Of a stretch of DNA of 64,000 bases, positions 51,369 through 64,000 are shown one piece after another. The stretch is from Metopolophium dirhodum (taxonomy: Eukaryota > Arthropoda > Insecta > Hemiptera > Aphididae): the NCBI RefSeq assembly GCF_019925205.1, contig NC_083568.1:9608393-9672392 (forward strand), in the 5' to 3' direction. Each line of letters starts with the position of its first letter. Position 1 is the stretch's first letter. The position numbers and the translations under genes were made by a program. The notes below the pieces were generated by a model. It was not told the DNA's origin. It was given only the letters and a program-made list of their open reading frames with translations, and ran no database searches.

Positions 51369-51479
51369 ATACGTGGAATTATCATAATATGCTCGTTACC
51401 TTTTGTGTATAAACATTATATTATTATATTACGAGGGCGTTGGAGAACTGTTAAAAGTGCATAATTTACATTTTTGCGC

Positions 51480-51860
51480 AGCGAACGTCATGTCGGTTTC
51501 GAGGACTCGTGACTTATTTTATTAAAAATATTTCCGTCCGTCCCGCGTCCGGAGAGCGGCAAAACTTCCCGAAAACCTTTCCAGCAAACTCCGCCGCGTA
51601 ATTAATGAGCGAAACAAGTCCTACGCGCGCGCTGTCCCCGCGATATTAATGCGTTTTAAATGAACCCTCCTCACAGACACCTGTAAAACTAACGACTTTT
51701 TAATACCTATATTATTATATATGTGAGAGCGACGTAAACGTGGACGTCTCCCGAACCCGGCGCCGTGGTTTTCGCATTTAAATTCGAAAATAAAAACAAC
51801 AATGCCGGCGACCGAATGCGCATTGTCGTACGCCTCATTCCAGTGGTGGGCGAACGGAGT
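51480..51860. other. CpG-rich patch
   Basis: GC-rich segments (CCGTCCCGCGTCCGGAG; ACGCGCGCGCTGTCCCCGCG) around an AT core. The minus-strand frame 51707-52135 runs through it but ends in low-complexity residues. Possibly regulatory. Confidence 0.3.
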
Positions 51861-53329
51861 GATGGCGATGTGCTTAGGTCGGAGGTATTCATATATATAT
51901 AGTGGACCATAATAATTTCAATTCGAAACCATTTTCGTGAATTTTTAAAATTCGGTAAACTAGCTACGACATTGAGACATTGAGACGGTACTTGACGATA
52001 ACACACCATAATATTATAGCAGTTGCCGTTCGAAATGGCTGCTCTTCGGGCGTAATAATGTGTATTAACAATTATAATCACTATTGTTATTATAATACCA
52101 AACAATGCGGTAAAAATAATTCTCGTAATATTCATGAAAATATGTAAAGCTATTTACTAAATTCTCCTCAATACTCAAAAAAATAAACATTATTATACAA
52201 TATGTTTCAGAGTATCGTACGCAATAATATTATATTCAATGACACGAGGCGCGTCAACATTATGCTTTGAAGTATTGACCTGTTGAATCAAAGGTTCCAA
52301 GGTGTATGTTATTATAATTGTTTACTTTGAAAAAAGTAATAACTACATAGTTAATGTAATGTAATAAATAATAATATTAATGTGAAACGCATACACACCA
52401 CACGTTATTTTAAATTCGGATATAATTTGGGTCATAATTTGGGTCATAATTATTATTATTATTAGTGTCAGTTTGTTTTGTGTGCCAAGTTATTAATATT
52501 TTATAAGTGTTTAAATTAAACTTTTTCAGACTCGTGATAAAATTGTGCATTTTAATATTAATGGTTCGCAAACGGCACGCCGTTTGAAGTCTCGAACGTT
52601 GAGACTAATGATTTATATCATTTGCAGCGGACGACGAGGAAAAAATGTGTTATTTACGATAGCGGTGTTAATACAATAGGTATAGACGTATAGTACCCAA
52701 GTACTATAGACAACAAGATGTCTTGCAATTTTCGAAATATGAAACATAAATATTTAATTCTAATCGCTAAAATTCGAAAATTCGAAAATTCTAATATTAT
52801 TATAGCTGAATTCAAAGTTTCGTGTTGGACTAATTAACGCTCATTCGGTCTGATTGAATTATTTTTACGAAATACAGAACTATTTGACATATACATATAG
52901 ACCATGAAATCGTACCTACCTATATGTATTATTTTGATTTAATGAGAACGATTTGTAGTAATATGATCTCGTAGCGAAAAACAATATGACTACAACCACG
53001 GTTGATATTTTCATATTCCTATTTTTTTTTAACTCAGTTCTGGTAATACGCGTTTTTTGTTAATATTTATTATACGGTTGTTATTATTAAAAAATCGTTT
53101 ATCTTTTCCCCCATTTTAATAAATTGTTAAATATTCGTTGGACGTATCACGATATTGTTATACACTTTTTTCAGTATTACGCTTTAAGCTTTACTTTTAG
53201 ACAATAGGTCGTCTCGCGTAGACTTTGACACGTTATCATAGAAAACGGAAACAACAAGAAACATAACACGCGATATTTTGTTCAACTACCCATCTGCATC
53301 ACCATAAAATATTTATATTTTATATAATA
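51861..53329. other. Non-coding stretch
   Basis: AT-rich DNA with a short tandem duplication of TTTGGGTCATAA (52427-52450). No gene is supported. Confidence 0.4.
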
Positions 53330-53678
53330 TACAGGACGATTAGTCTTGAGTTGAACACAGTTTTTTCAAGAACTATATTTTATGTCTTTGGAAATATATA
53401 ATTTTATTTTATTTTACATAATTCGAAGTCATTACAATTCTTTCAATTTTTCACTTTTCGAGTGGAGTGTTTGACACGCGTTTGTTGACTATTTACTGTA
53501 TATTTGAGTTTAATAATTTACTCATAACTGGTTAAAGGACTACTCGTTCGATATTCCGTCATTTAAAAAGATTTTTTTTAAATAGGTACATTGTTTGCGT
53601 ATAGGAAGTAATGAATTCAAAATATCACGTACGCCGCAAGAGAGGACCCTCTTTGACCTTCAAAAGAATCATCCTGTA
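53330..53678. mobile_element. TA-flanked inverted-repeat element (CAGGGTGATTCA-type family), short copy
   Basis: The left end is CAGGACGATTAGTCTTGAG; the right end, reverse-complemented, CAGGATGATTCTTTTGAAGG. Both are next to TA and about 350 bp apart. The inside (AAGTCATTACAATTCTTTC) resembles the copy at 26345 (AAGTCATTACAAAACAAC). Non-coding. Confidence 0.7.
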
Positions 53679-54255
53679 TAATATAATATTATTATACATG
53701 CGTATGTTTTATTAGCTTTACCGTGTTTGGCAATTATTATTGTAAGTATATCATATTATATAGGTATATAGTACAGCGTGAGTGTACGGTTAGACGGAAA
53801 ATGAAAATGTACCTACCTTTCGTGTGGCGAACGTTTTACACTGAAAACGCGGTTTTACCTGTCTACTATGTTTAGGGTACGGTTACCGTGTGTGTGTGAG
53901 CTTATTTATTATGTATAATATGCGATATCTTCCCCTTCTATCTAACCGAATTAATCTGAGCGTTGGTGGTGTGTGTGTGTGTGTGTTGTGAACGCCCTTG
54001 CGGTGGCTGTAAGAAATGTAGATATATGCACATAATACATAATAATATTATACCGAGCGATTATTATGAATTTAATACACTATAAAAATAACAGCCAACT
54101 ACGGATGTATATCTTGACGAAAATAATGTACTGATATTTTTTATATGATAATATAATATGATATTATAATAATAATAATTATTATATATATAATATATTA
54201 TATTATTATTATATGCGGTGACCGAGGATGAGAAATGAGGTTTAACGACTGTCGT

Positions 54256-54541
54256 GTTTTTATTTATTTATTTTTTTTTTATTTATTAATCTGCGGCAAC
54301 TTAAGCTATTGGGTGGTTTTTACTGTAAGGGAGGGTACTGTAAGCTTAAACACGTGAGTTTTGGTTTGGCAGATTTTTTAGTGGACACCCATAGGTATCT
54401 TCCATGCCCGGGTGGGGGATGGCGGCACTTCTCTCTGGACTCCGTGACTTGCCATAATAAAAATGCCACCCGTGGCCGGCATCGAACCGGCGCTGGTGTG
54501 CGTCGCAACCAACACCTTAATCCGCTCGGCCACTTCGGCCC
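54256..54541 (-). mobile_element. tRNA-derived SINE
   Basis: Read on the minus strand, it starts GGGCCGAAGTGGCCGAGCGG. The polymerase III A box TGGCCGAGCGG is at 54522-54532 and the B box GGTTCGATGCC at 54478-54488, inside a TPsiC-like stem (GCCGG/CCGGC). The head resembles tRNA-Leu or tRNA-Ser in its D-arm. An unrelated body of about 180 bp follows, then an A-rich tail (T-rich on the plus strand, 54256-54289). The plus and minus open frames at 54309-54548 are incidental. Confidence 0.85.
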
Positions 54542-56964
54542 TTTTTAATTTTTATTATTAGGTATTTTAAAAGTCATCGGACTTTAGGATTTCGACTTCC
54601 TAATTATTTTACACACGACACTGATGTCGAAATAACGGTATTCGTGTTGAGGTAAGAATGTTCTGGTATAAGAACAGCATTTGCACATAAAAACGTTTAT
54701 CACAATTGTCCGAAATTAAGCAGAAAAAAATGTATACTCGACATACTAACATTATTACGATCGAGTAATCTACGTTAAAAATATTTTACACAGATAATAA
54801 TTTAATGTCCAACTTATAATATAATATAATGTGTTAATCTAAATCGGCGTAAACGTACTATTCGTTTTCTTTTTTTTGACACACTTAAATAACTATGTAC
54901 AAGAATTACAACAATTGAATATCAAAATATACTATCGTAAAAATATGAACGCAATACTGTTTCTGCATAAATTCAACTCGCACGTAGAAAATCTGAAAAC
55001 ACAAGAACATTTCAAACTCTCCGGAGAGATCGTGAGAGGAGTACAATTATTTTATTTCTTTTAGTAATAACTGTTTACTCCAGTAGCATATTATAGATAG
55101 TAAGAATTTTTATCATTTTACACTTCGAGTAAAAGTTTAACGCGATGCCGCACATTCCGTACAGATTTAAACCAAATACTTATCACAAAGAACTCAGATC
55201 AGCGTGTGTACAATATTATTATGTGACAACTTATAGTAATTAATGTACGACAAATTGTTAAGACACTGAAGTTAAACATCATAGCATCAGTTAAAATAAT
55301 ATGAAGATGATTAAGTAGATATTGTCTCTATTATTATTATTCACGTTATTAATTTTGTATGGCTGGTATAAAGTACAAAATTAGATAATTACTCACTCAT
55401 TTTTATTATATATTCCTTTTAATAATGGTAGGTAGTCAATCATAATATTAATGATAATAATATTATTATTATGGTAATATGGTTTTAAATTAATGTAAAT
55501 TACGTATATATTTTTCAATAACGAAAAACTGATAACACGGCGTGTTGAATAGGCAATTTAGTTACATCACTTAATCATGGCGGGTGGGTACGTTATTTGT
55601 TTTTTTCGAATATTATAAAGATGGTTGCTAAAACAACACATCACAATATTATACAATAAATGGGAAATACCTAGTACAGTCAAGTTACTTAAAATCTGAA
55701 TATTATTATTATACTGTATATATTATCTTTTTATTCTGGCGATTGAATGCAATTATTTTAGGCCATTGGATCTGTTATTACTGTCTAAAATATAAAATGA
55801 ATCATTATTTTCATGACATACGTATATTTTTGAAAATCATAAACACAAGAAACATAATATATTTGTAATTCAATTACAAATATATTACAATGTTGTATTA
55901 TATTTTAAATTTTAAGTTGGTTGTTCGTCTTATCTATTATGATACCTACATTTTTGTATAGATTATGTATATTTATTTTAGATAGTTATATTAAAATAGA
56001 ATCTTTGGATTATGATGTTTGTAATAATAATTATTAATAATTGTTCGTCAGTGATTAATTTAACTTGGAACATAAAAGCATTTGATTGATATAAATGTTC
56101 ATACGCTTATACGTAATTCCTGTATAAAAATCATTTTTATTTATACATTAGATATTGAGAATAATAAGAACAAAATATGTGAATATAAACATTAAATATT
56201 ATGTAATTCTTGTAACCAAACTCTAATCAAACTCTAATCAAAAAAAAATGTAAGCATTTCATCGATGTGGATAATATTTCCATTAATTAATGCATTTTTA
56301 ATAACATTTTGACTACTCACACATAAATATCATAACATTATAACTTAATTCCTGAAGGATACAAAATATGTCCTGGTCCTATTCGTTACTACTCTTCAAC
56401 ATAATATTCTAAACACCGGATTTCCCCCTATGGATTATTTTTATTCAACAATTATCGTACCTAAAGTCCATTACTACAATATAATAATTCTATTATAAGT
56501 TAAAATTATGAATGTTTGACCACGATCACACACACACACGTAATAGACAGTGGATTTTAAAACGTGTGGATTCATATATTATTATGATAATACATTTTTG
56601 AAATAATTTTAATAATATATGCATTTTCCCGCGCAAGGCCTTACGAACAACCAGAAAACTCGCAGGATCCACTCTGTATATATATTATTATGTACACTGC
56701 AGATGATACCTATCCGATATTCGCACGATTCATGGGCGTCCCCATGATTGGCATAATCTCGCCAGTTATTTAATAATAATATTATAATATTTTCCATTTG
56801 TGCGTGCAAATTGTTTGCTGCGCTGTTGACACACAACAACCCTTTTTTTTATCCACCCATCGCGTCGACGGCTCGCATGCTTTTTCCCGAACACCGCTTC
56901 GAATTACTTATGCTTGGCCACGTGACCGAATTGCGTTTGATACAAATTATTTGTTTTTATGATT
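54542..56964. other. Gene-poor stretch
   Basis: AT-rich DNA with a perfect palindrome at 55855-55887. A possible right end of the inverted-repeat family (GATCCACTCTGTATA) lies at about 56667-56681 without a partner. The frame 54876-55064 is unrecognised. Confidence 0.4.
55855..55887. repeat. Perfect 33-bp palindrome
   Basis: The arms TAATATATTTGTAATT and AATTACAAATATATTA are exact complements around a single C. No gene context explains it. Confidence 0.95.
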
Positions 56965-57335
56965 ATTATTGTTCAGCCGGTGTGACGCGGTACTAAATAT
57001 ATATTTAAAATTTTGTGTAAAACCATTATTAAGGACTATAATCCTAAGTGCATTAAGTTTAATAACAGAGTACCTAACCACTCGTTCAAATTTCGATTTG
57101 GACGTATTAACACTTAAAAAAGTCATAATGCAGTATAGTGTTTTCATTCGATAAAATAATTTCAAAAAATAAACTTATGAAAAGTAAATATAGAATATAA
57201 GTATATGAATGGTAAGTATCTGAACATTTATTATTATGAGCTTTAAGTAAAAATTCCAAAAATTATAATTAGAATAAGTTGATTATTAAAGAATACAAAC
57301 AAATGGAATAAGCATACTTGGTGAACCACCCTGTA
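56965..57335. mobile_element. Partial inverted-repeat element (CAGGGTGATTCA-type family), right end
   Basis: It ends CTTGGTGAACCACCCTGTA at 57317-57335. The inside (ACTCGTTCAAATTTCGATTT) resembles family interiors with ACTCGTTCGA words (43760, 53540). The left end was not identified with confidence, so the start is approximate. Confidence 0.5.
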
Positions 57336-60300
57336 TCGTCGTATAACCGTGGCGCCCGTACGGTCGTAAAACAAGAAACCGTCTCTTACACACGACCCAC
57401 CCTTAGTACGCTCTCTGCTGTTTGTGGGAGTAGGGGGTACGGAGTTAATTTGTAAAAGGTCGGCGGCGCGACGTTAATTCAAATGAATAAACGACGACGT
57501 CGGGGGTTATTATATCGTAAAGATTGATCGCGGGAAATCGCTAAATTCTTTTGCGATTATATAATATCTCACATACACGTCGAGTCATCGTCGAAGAATA
57601 TTTCACATTTTCACACACCTTAATAATATTCTGATATCGTTTGTATTCACCTGTAAGCCATCTGTAAAATGTCTAGAAAAATATATTCGGTCACTCGAAA
57701 GTAGTAAAACTATATTAAGTATACCTTTAATATAATAGTATGCACAATGTCATACGCCGTACGTTTTTAGCTACAATCGATATATTGAACATCATGTAAC
57801 GACTTTAAGGTTTCAATACGACGATGTATACCTATTATATTACAAATAAGTTATAGCAATAATACTGCCACTGGTACCTATATTAATACGCAGTAAAAAT
57901 AAGTGAACTTTTTAAAATTGTTGAATGTCAAAAAATGGAATCACTCGATTTTCGTCGTTGACATATTTAGTTTACAATTTAATGTTTAATGTTAAACAAA
58001 AAAAAAAAAAATCCAAACAAAACATTAACATAATGTTCTATATTATAACTTTAGCCAATCCGACAACCGTCTCTCGACATTCCATTTTGGTCAGCGAGAA
58101 AAAAAATATTCAAAATAATGTAGGTACCTATATATTATAGTTAGCTAAAATCATATATTTTTTGGATTGCGTCCCAACTACAGCTGCAAAGTGACGCATA
58201 TCGATAGAGGTATCGCTGTACCTCTACGTTGTTTTACTGACATCGAATCGATAAATTATATTTTCCGCAATAATAATAAATAAATAATAACAATAGATAG
58301 ATGTACGTCCGATTATATAATATTATTATTATGTATAAGCGTATTATTGTGTTTGCTGTTTCGGCTGCGATATGTCAATCCAAACGTATATTGAATACGA
58401 TTATTATTAATTATTGTTGTTTGTGTTTAATTTCAGACCCATAAATCATACACGATAATAATAATATAATATACGACGGAAACCATATCGAGAAGTCAGC
58501 TCGCTCGCGGGCCGTGCTTACCGTATATAGTATTGCTTGTTTTTACGTCATATCAGCCGTGTTTACATTTTACAAGCACACGTTCACAAAAACATTTCGA
58601 AGATCGCGTACGTGCTCTGCAAAAACATCCGGTTGTGCGTTGTTTGATATGTTATATTATATAATATTGTTGGATGATAATAATCTGTAAATATTCGCAT
58701 AAACGAGCAGGAAATAAAAAAAATTGGTTTTTCCGATCGAAAACTGTTTAATATCACATATCGCCTAATATTATATTATGCACATCGTAAATATTTTTTT
58801 TACGGAGAATTACGGTGCCGCCAAAAAATGAAACTTATCTCATTCCTCGGTTTTATTTCTTTTTTTACGGGAACATAATATTAATAATTCCTAACCTTTT
58901 TTGTTTTTTTCGGGTAACTAAAGCGATCGTTTTATTTATAATTTTAGATTCTGAACGGAGCCGGGGGGCCATATTGTTTGTACAATGACGTTTACTTTGT
59001 TTGTTTTTTTTTCAGGGGCAGTAAAACAGCTCAAAACGTTCCGCACCTCTCTGCAGTATCTGTGTATACAGATTGAAAAATGAACGCAGATTGCATAAAA
59101 GAGTGGTCGTTTTTTTAAATTATATTTATTTAAAAGTAATTCTATTTGCCATCCGAAAAAATGTTATTCAAGTTGATTAAAACCATTATTTGCCATTAAC
59201 CATATTTTTACCATGGCACGAAATCACAATAAACATATTATAATATGTATATGTATATATAAATACATAATCATTAAATCAAATGCAATCATTTCGACTG
59301 ACTTCTGATTTTAATTCGTGTATTATTCGGGTGTAACTCGTGTAAGTCGGTTAATTCGAAATACGCGTAAGTGGTATATAGTAAGTACTTATACAAATAG
59401 CGCGTAAAAGTACGATGACTAACGACAAGTATTTCCGGTGGTGATATATAATAATATTATGGTCATGAGCGTCGATCGTTAAATAAAAATATAACTAATA
59501 CTTTCCACCAGAAATCTGTGGCTCTACCCTGCATCTCACATTAATCAACTTATTGCATTTGTATTTGATGACAATTGTATTATTATTAATAGATAAAAAA
59601 AAAAGTAAGATGTGGAGCTTTGATCGCCACTCAAATATTAGTATGTCACTGATGCACACGCACACAAACATACACGCGTGAGCATATTATCAAAAGAGGA
59701 TGAGAAAATAATTCATCATTTTCGTTGTATCATGCTCGGGAATAATAATAATAATAATAATTATTATTATTATTATACCACGGTCGTGGTAGCCCCCATC
59801 GAGCAAAACCACGCGACAACATTACGTTCGTGTAATATTTAAATACCGCACAGTATCGTTTACGCCACCGCCGTCGCACTGTGTTACGGGTGCATATTTA
59901 AAATAATCGTTCACCGACAGCAGTCTGCTCCATCGACCCGTTCCCGAGCTTGCATTTCATATTATTATATCATGTTAATCATAGCTATTTTGTCGACTAA
60001 TAACGTTACATATTAACGCTCTGAGCTAAAATATTATATCCATCACACGTCGTCGTTGTCGTCGTCATAATTTTACCGTCGTCGTACGGTTCTTGAAACT
60101 TAGTTTTTTTTCTATGGTATTTTGTCGGATTCACCGCGTTCGCACAAAAGCGTCCTGTTATAATAATTATTAACTTGTTTATCTTAAGAATTTACTGGGG
60201 GTCAAGTACAATTATTCCGATTTTGTTTTCTCCTGCCTCCGTGGGTACCAAACTGTACTTAAATATACAGTTTTGTTTTTATGCGTTTTAGTCGAATTAC

Positions 60301-63300
60301 AAGAAAGTTCTTCGCCAAGTCAAACAGTCGCAATTAGTCGTCAAAACGATCGTTTCCGAGACAAGCTATTCTTTTAATAATAATTAGTTCCGTCGCCGCC
60401 GTCCAATTAGTTTTTGCAACAACGGCAGAAGCGGAAGAGTAACACTAATAGATATGATGTGCATTTTGAATTTCGATTGTTTAGCGCGAAACCTTATTAA
60501 GACTTGCACATAAATTTAAGACCCATTCATATAGCAGAACGCGGCCAAGCCGACGCACGATGTCTCCTGTAGTGCATAAACTTTTCGTGCAATTAGATAA
60601 CTTTGGGACTTTTATAAACGCGCGTGTCTACCCGTGAAATGACATGGACGCAGTGTTCCTAAATATACATAAATATAGGTGTGTGTGTGTGTTTCGAAGT
60701 CAATCGCCGAAATACCGAAACCTAAATGCCCTCACGAGATGGGTATATTACAATATTAATAATTATAGGCACGCACGCTCCGAGTTGAAAAGCTGCCCGT
60801 TCTACACGGGTCGGGGGGAACACTGCAAATAAAACACAACAATAATATAATATATTTTTATCAACGAAACGATGATCGACGGAATGATAACATATATATA
60901 ATACAGGTTAGGTTAGTTACTCGTTAATTATTTTATCTAACTGAAATCACTTTTTGTGTGATCAATTTTGTGAAAAGTCGTATAGTTGTGATTATGTTCT
61001 ATAGTTCTTACATCTTACTAGAAGTGGGTGTTTCTATGTTTTTTCACATATTGTTGTCATTGACTATAGGGTATAATATGCAGTTTTGGGGGTAAAAACT
61101 GAAGACGATTCATTAAACGCAAATTTTTTTTACATACCTAAGAGTGTAACTCGGGTATTCCGAATAAGAGGATATTTTAGTTTCTATACCATAATAATTT
61201 GGTAAATTTTGGAAACTGAAAAAAAAAATACAATGTATTTTAATCTTCCTTCAATTATTATTATTAATTTTAATTATGATGTTCATAAACAATTTTTTTT
61301 TAATAATTTCTCGATTTATTATCTTTTTAAATTATGATTTTATTTGAAAATTGTTTTAGATGAGGTAGATAGTCATATTAACTGTTCGTCAAATAATTTT
61401 GATTTACACGTAATATGGTAGTATTATCTCTTCGTACAGGCATTTTTCTTATGTATATTTTTGTTAAACAAAATTTAATTTTCATATTAAACCTTATTTT
61501 ATCATTTTAATCATTTGTACTCAAAAGTATATTTGTAGGTTTTCACAGAGCGCATTACAATTTAAAATCATATTTTTTATCATGACAATCCGGACCCTAG
61601 TGGCCTAGTTATGACCTAACCTTGTGTTGAAGCGAACACTTTTTATAAACTCTTTAAATTGGAGATCTGTGCACAGTATTTTTGTCAACGCACAAATAAA
61701 ACTAAAAAGCTAAAGCTTATTTCAAACCGATTATTTTTGATACATTTTTTATGGTATAAATTAACTTGATTTTAAATTTAATTACTTATAGTGGTCAGTA
61801 TACATATTATTTTAATGTTTTAATATTATATTATATTATCCATCAAATGATTGACAATTTTCGTGAATGTTATAAAAATCGTAGCTTTATTTACTGATTT
61901 ATCACCTAATAAATAATATTATTCTGTACAATACTTATGAATATTATTATATTTCTATTATATGCGCATATTCGTGTTTAAATACGACTATACAAGTTGC
62001 AATTTCAAATTTTTTTACTAAATTTATCGTTATCCTGTAAGCATAATATAAGTATTGTGACAAAAATATTTGCAAATTGTTTTCCTAACGATTTTTAAAA
62101 GCCAGCACACAAACTGAGGATACCAAATATTGTATTAACATCTTAATAAAAATATTGAAAATTCCAAATAACGTCGGAAAATTCCTCAGATATTGGACCC
62201 CGAGGTCCCGAATAATGAAAAAAGAAGTTGTAATGTTTTAAAACCATATCCTTTATTCGACGAATATTTGGTAATTAGAGTTTTAATAAAGTTAAAAATT
62301 CTAAACCTAGAAACAACGAAGAATATACAGTTCAAAGATATTAATATTATAATATCTTTTTCGTGGTATATTGCGTTAATAGGAATAACACAATAATGTT
62401 TTCAATATTATGATATTATGTAAGTACGGTCTTATCAATCTTATAAGAATCAAGGAAATAAAGTAAAGAGCTTTCGATCTGATATTTATCCAGTTAAATA
62501 GACTTATTACATAAATACACAATATTTTTTTTTATTTCATTCATAATCGTGATCAAACATTAAATAAATAATTAATACGATTGAATGAAATATACATAAT
62601 AGACTACCGATGACAAATAAAACGTTCCACTAAAATAATTATGTTACTATGTACTAGCATTTAACACTTTTTTCTGTACTGCCGTAGATTATTGTCATTG
62701 CGTAACTCGCAAATATTATTTCATTGATTTTTTAACAAAAATCAAACTTTCAAAGTTTCTATTATATATTTCGAGACATTTTACGAACTCTGCAAAAACT
62801 ATTTTCCTTTGTAATAGGTAAACAAAAAAATCTTGTAGGTTCTTTTACTTTACTTTTACCTTTAAGTAGTCAGTGCCATCACTTTTCATTGTTGCGTAGA
62901 ATTAATAAACTTGACCAAAAACGTGATAATGTATTTTGTAATATGTTTTATTATATTTGGTAGTGATTCAAATTAATTCTAGTTGTATTACTTAGGAGAA
63001 AACTCATGAGCCGAGACATTTTTTATCGTCGAGCATTTTTTAATTCCCGCAAAATTATTCATTTTTTGGAATTTCACGTTTGTTTTTAAATTTAAAATTA
63101 GAAAAAATGAAATAAAATTATATATCGACTCATCGTTCCTGCTCAATCATTTTCAACTACTATCTACCATATATTATGCGGACTAACGAGAATTATCTAG
63201 TTTTTTCAATGAGTAAACGTATGTACCTACCTGTCCTACCTGCAGGAAATTTAAAAATAATAAATTTAATCAGGCGCGATGAACAAAAATATATTATTCT

Positions 63301-64000
63301 GAAAAATGATTCTTACATTTTTTTTTTTTTTTTTGATTTTATTTTTCTTGCATCACACGTCTTATACAATTAATTATACAATGCCAAAAAAAAATTGGAA
63401 ATGGAATATTAAATTCAAGTGCAAACTATTATTTTAATATAGGCATTATGTTAGGTTAAGGCAGGGAATTTGGGAATATACCTAATATATTATGTACCAT
63501 ATATGATACAAGAATTTGATTAATCTCGAGTGAATGGCCTTAGGTGGCCTAACATCTCATTTGAATGATAAAAATGTAATTGCTTACAATAATAAGTAAT
63601 CGTTTACAACGCGTTAGATTCTATTTTTAAAATCACAAAAATCAAACATTTGCACAACTTTTCAATTTATTAAAATTAAAAAAAGTAACGATAATATATT
63701 TTTTATTAACTAGGTATCACGTTTATATTTAATCGTAAAAATGTAATAATTTATAATTATTCTAGTCAACGGAATGTTATCATTCAAATAATTTTTGGCT
63801 ATTAGAAATTAATATTCAACATAGTAACTTATGTAGATAATAATATTATGTTGAAATTATACTTGGTTGATTTTTATTAATCAGTTAAATTACGGTCAGA
63901 GGTACATTGACCGATTTTCTACTTAAGAAATCAAGCTTACCAGGTATGATTTGTATCAATCATACAATATTAAAATTATGACGTGTGCCAGTTATATTGT
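57336..64000. other. Gene-poor stretch to the window end
   Basis: AT-rich DNA with CpG-richer patches at 57340-57540 and 60340-60640. A perfect trinucleotide palindrome occurs at 59745-59776. The frames at 60644-60832, 62193-62396 and 63176-63373 are short and unrecognised. No gene is supported. Confidence 0.4.
59745..59776. repeat. AAT/ATT trinucleotide palindrome
   Basis: A run of AAT units meets a run of TTA units at 59760/59761, giving a perfect 32-bp inverted repeat. A similar AT palindromic tract lies at about 54145-54215. Confidence 0.95.

Noticed and set aside
54440..54541. A functional minus-strand tRNA-Leu/Ser gene
   Set aside because: A and B boxes are good, but no closed acceptor stem is visible, and the sequence runs on into a body and A-rich tail typical of a SINE.
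1..64000. CRISPR array, operon or bacterial/viral gene cassette
   Set aside because: There are no regularly spaced direct repeats, no clustered genes, and the only genes seen are spliced animal genes.

Overview
The window reads as nuclear DNA from an insect, most likely an aphid (Hemiptera: Aphididae). The reasons are its strongly AT-rich intergenic DNA, GT-AG introns, an animal-type mitochondrial acyl-CoA dehydrogenase gene, a tRNA-derived SINE, many short inverted-repeat elements, and a very frequent TAGGTACCTA-type word that I associate with aphid sequence. The species assignment is inference; no marker gene fixes it.

Only one complete gene is visible. Positions 1-5290 hold a four-exon plus-strand gene for glutaryl-CoA dehydrogenase (GCDH), the mitochondrial flavoenzyme of lysine, hydroxylysine and tryptophan breakdown. 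The exons are 168-173 (two codons), 2541-2884, 3348-3787 and 4540-4994. Joined, they give an intact 414-residue protein that keeps the catalytic Glu and the substrate-carboxylate Arg and Ser. At 10403-10549 on the minus strand lies the first coding exon of an hnRNP C/RALY-type RNA-binding protein, holding the N-terminal half of its RRM. The rest of that gene must lie at lower coordinates and was not found, so it may have very long introns, possibly with GCDH nested inside one.

From about 10.6 kb to 64 kb I find no gene I can name. The DNA is gene-poor, intergenic or intronic sequence rich in transposable-element remains. These include a family of at least eight copies of a TA-flanked inverted-repeat element with ends like CAGGGTGATTCA (one inside GCDH intron 3); a 425-bp TTAA-flanked foldback element whose whole length is an inverted repeat; a 449-bp hAT-like MITE with an 8-bp target duplication; a 527-bp non-autonomous Helitron; a tRNA-derived SINE; a decayed Jockey-type non-LTR retrotransposon fragment; and a hAT-like element carrying a nested copy of the first family. 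Between them are CpG-rich patches of a few hundred bases (notably 38560-39480, 15230-15620, 26920-27240, 28030-28340, 48190-48680 and 51480-51860). They are open in several frames on both strands and look like regulatory or untranslated DNA rather than coding exons.

Three small coding-like stretches (14644-14771 plus, 51096-51368 minus, 45281-45476 plus) are recorded as weak candidates. I saw no CRISPR array, operon, rRNA, bona fide tRNA gene or viral gene cassette.
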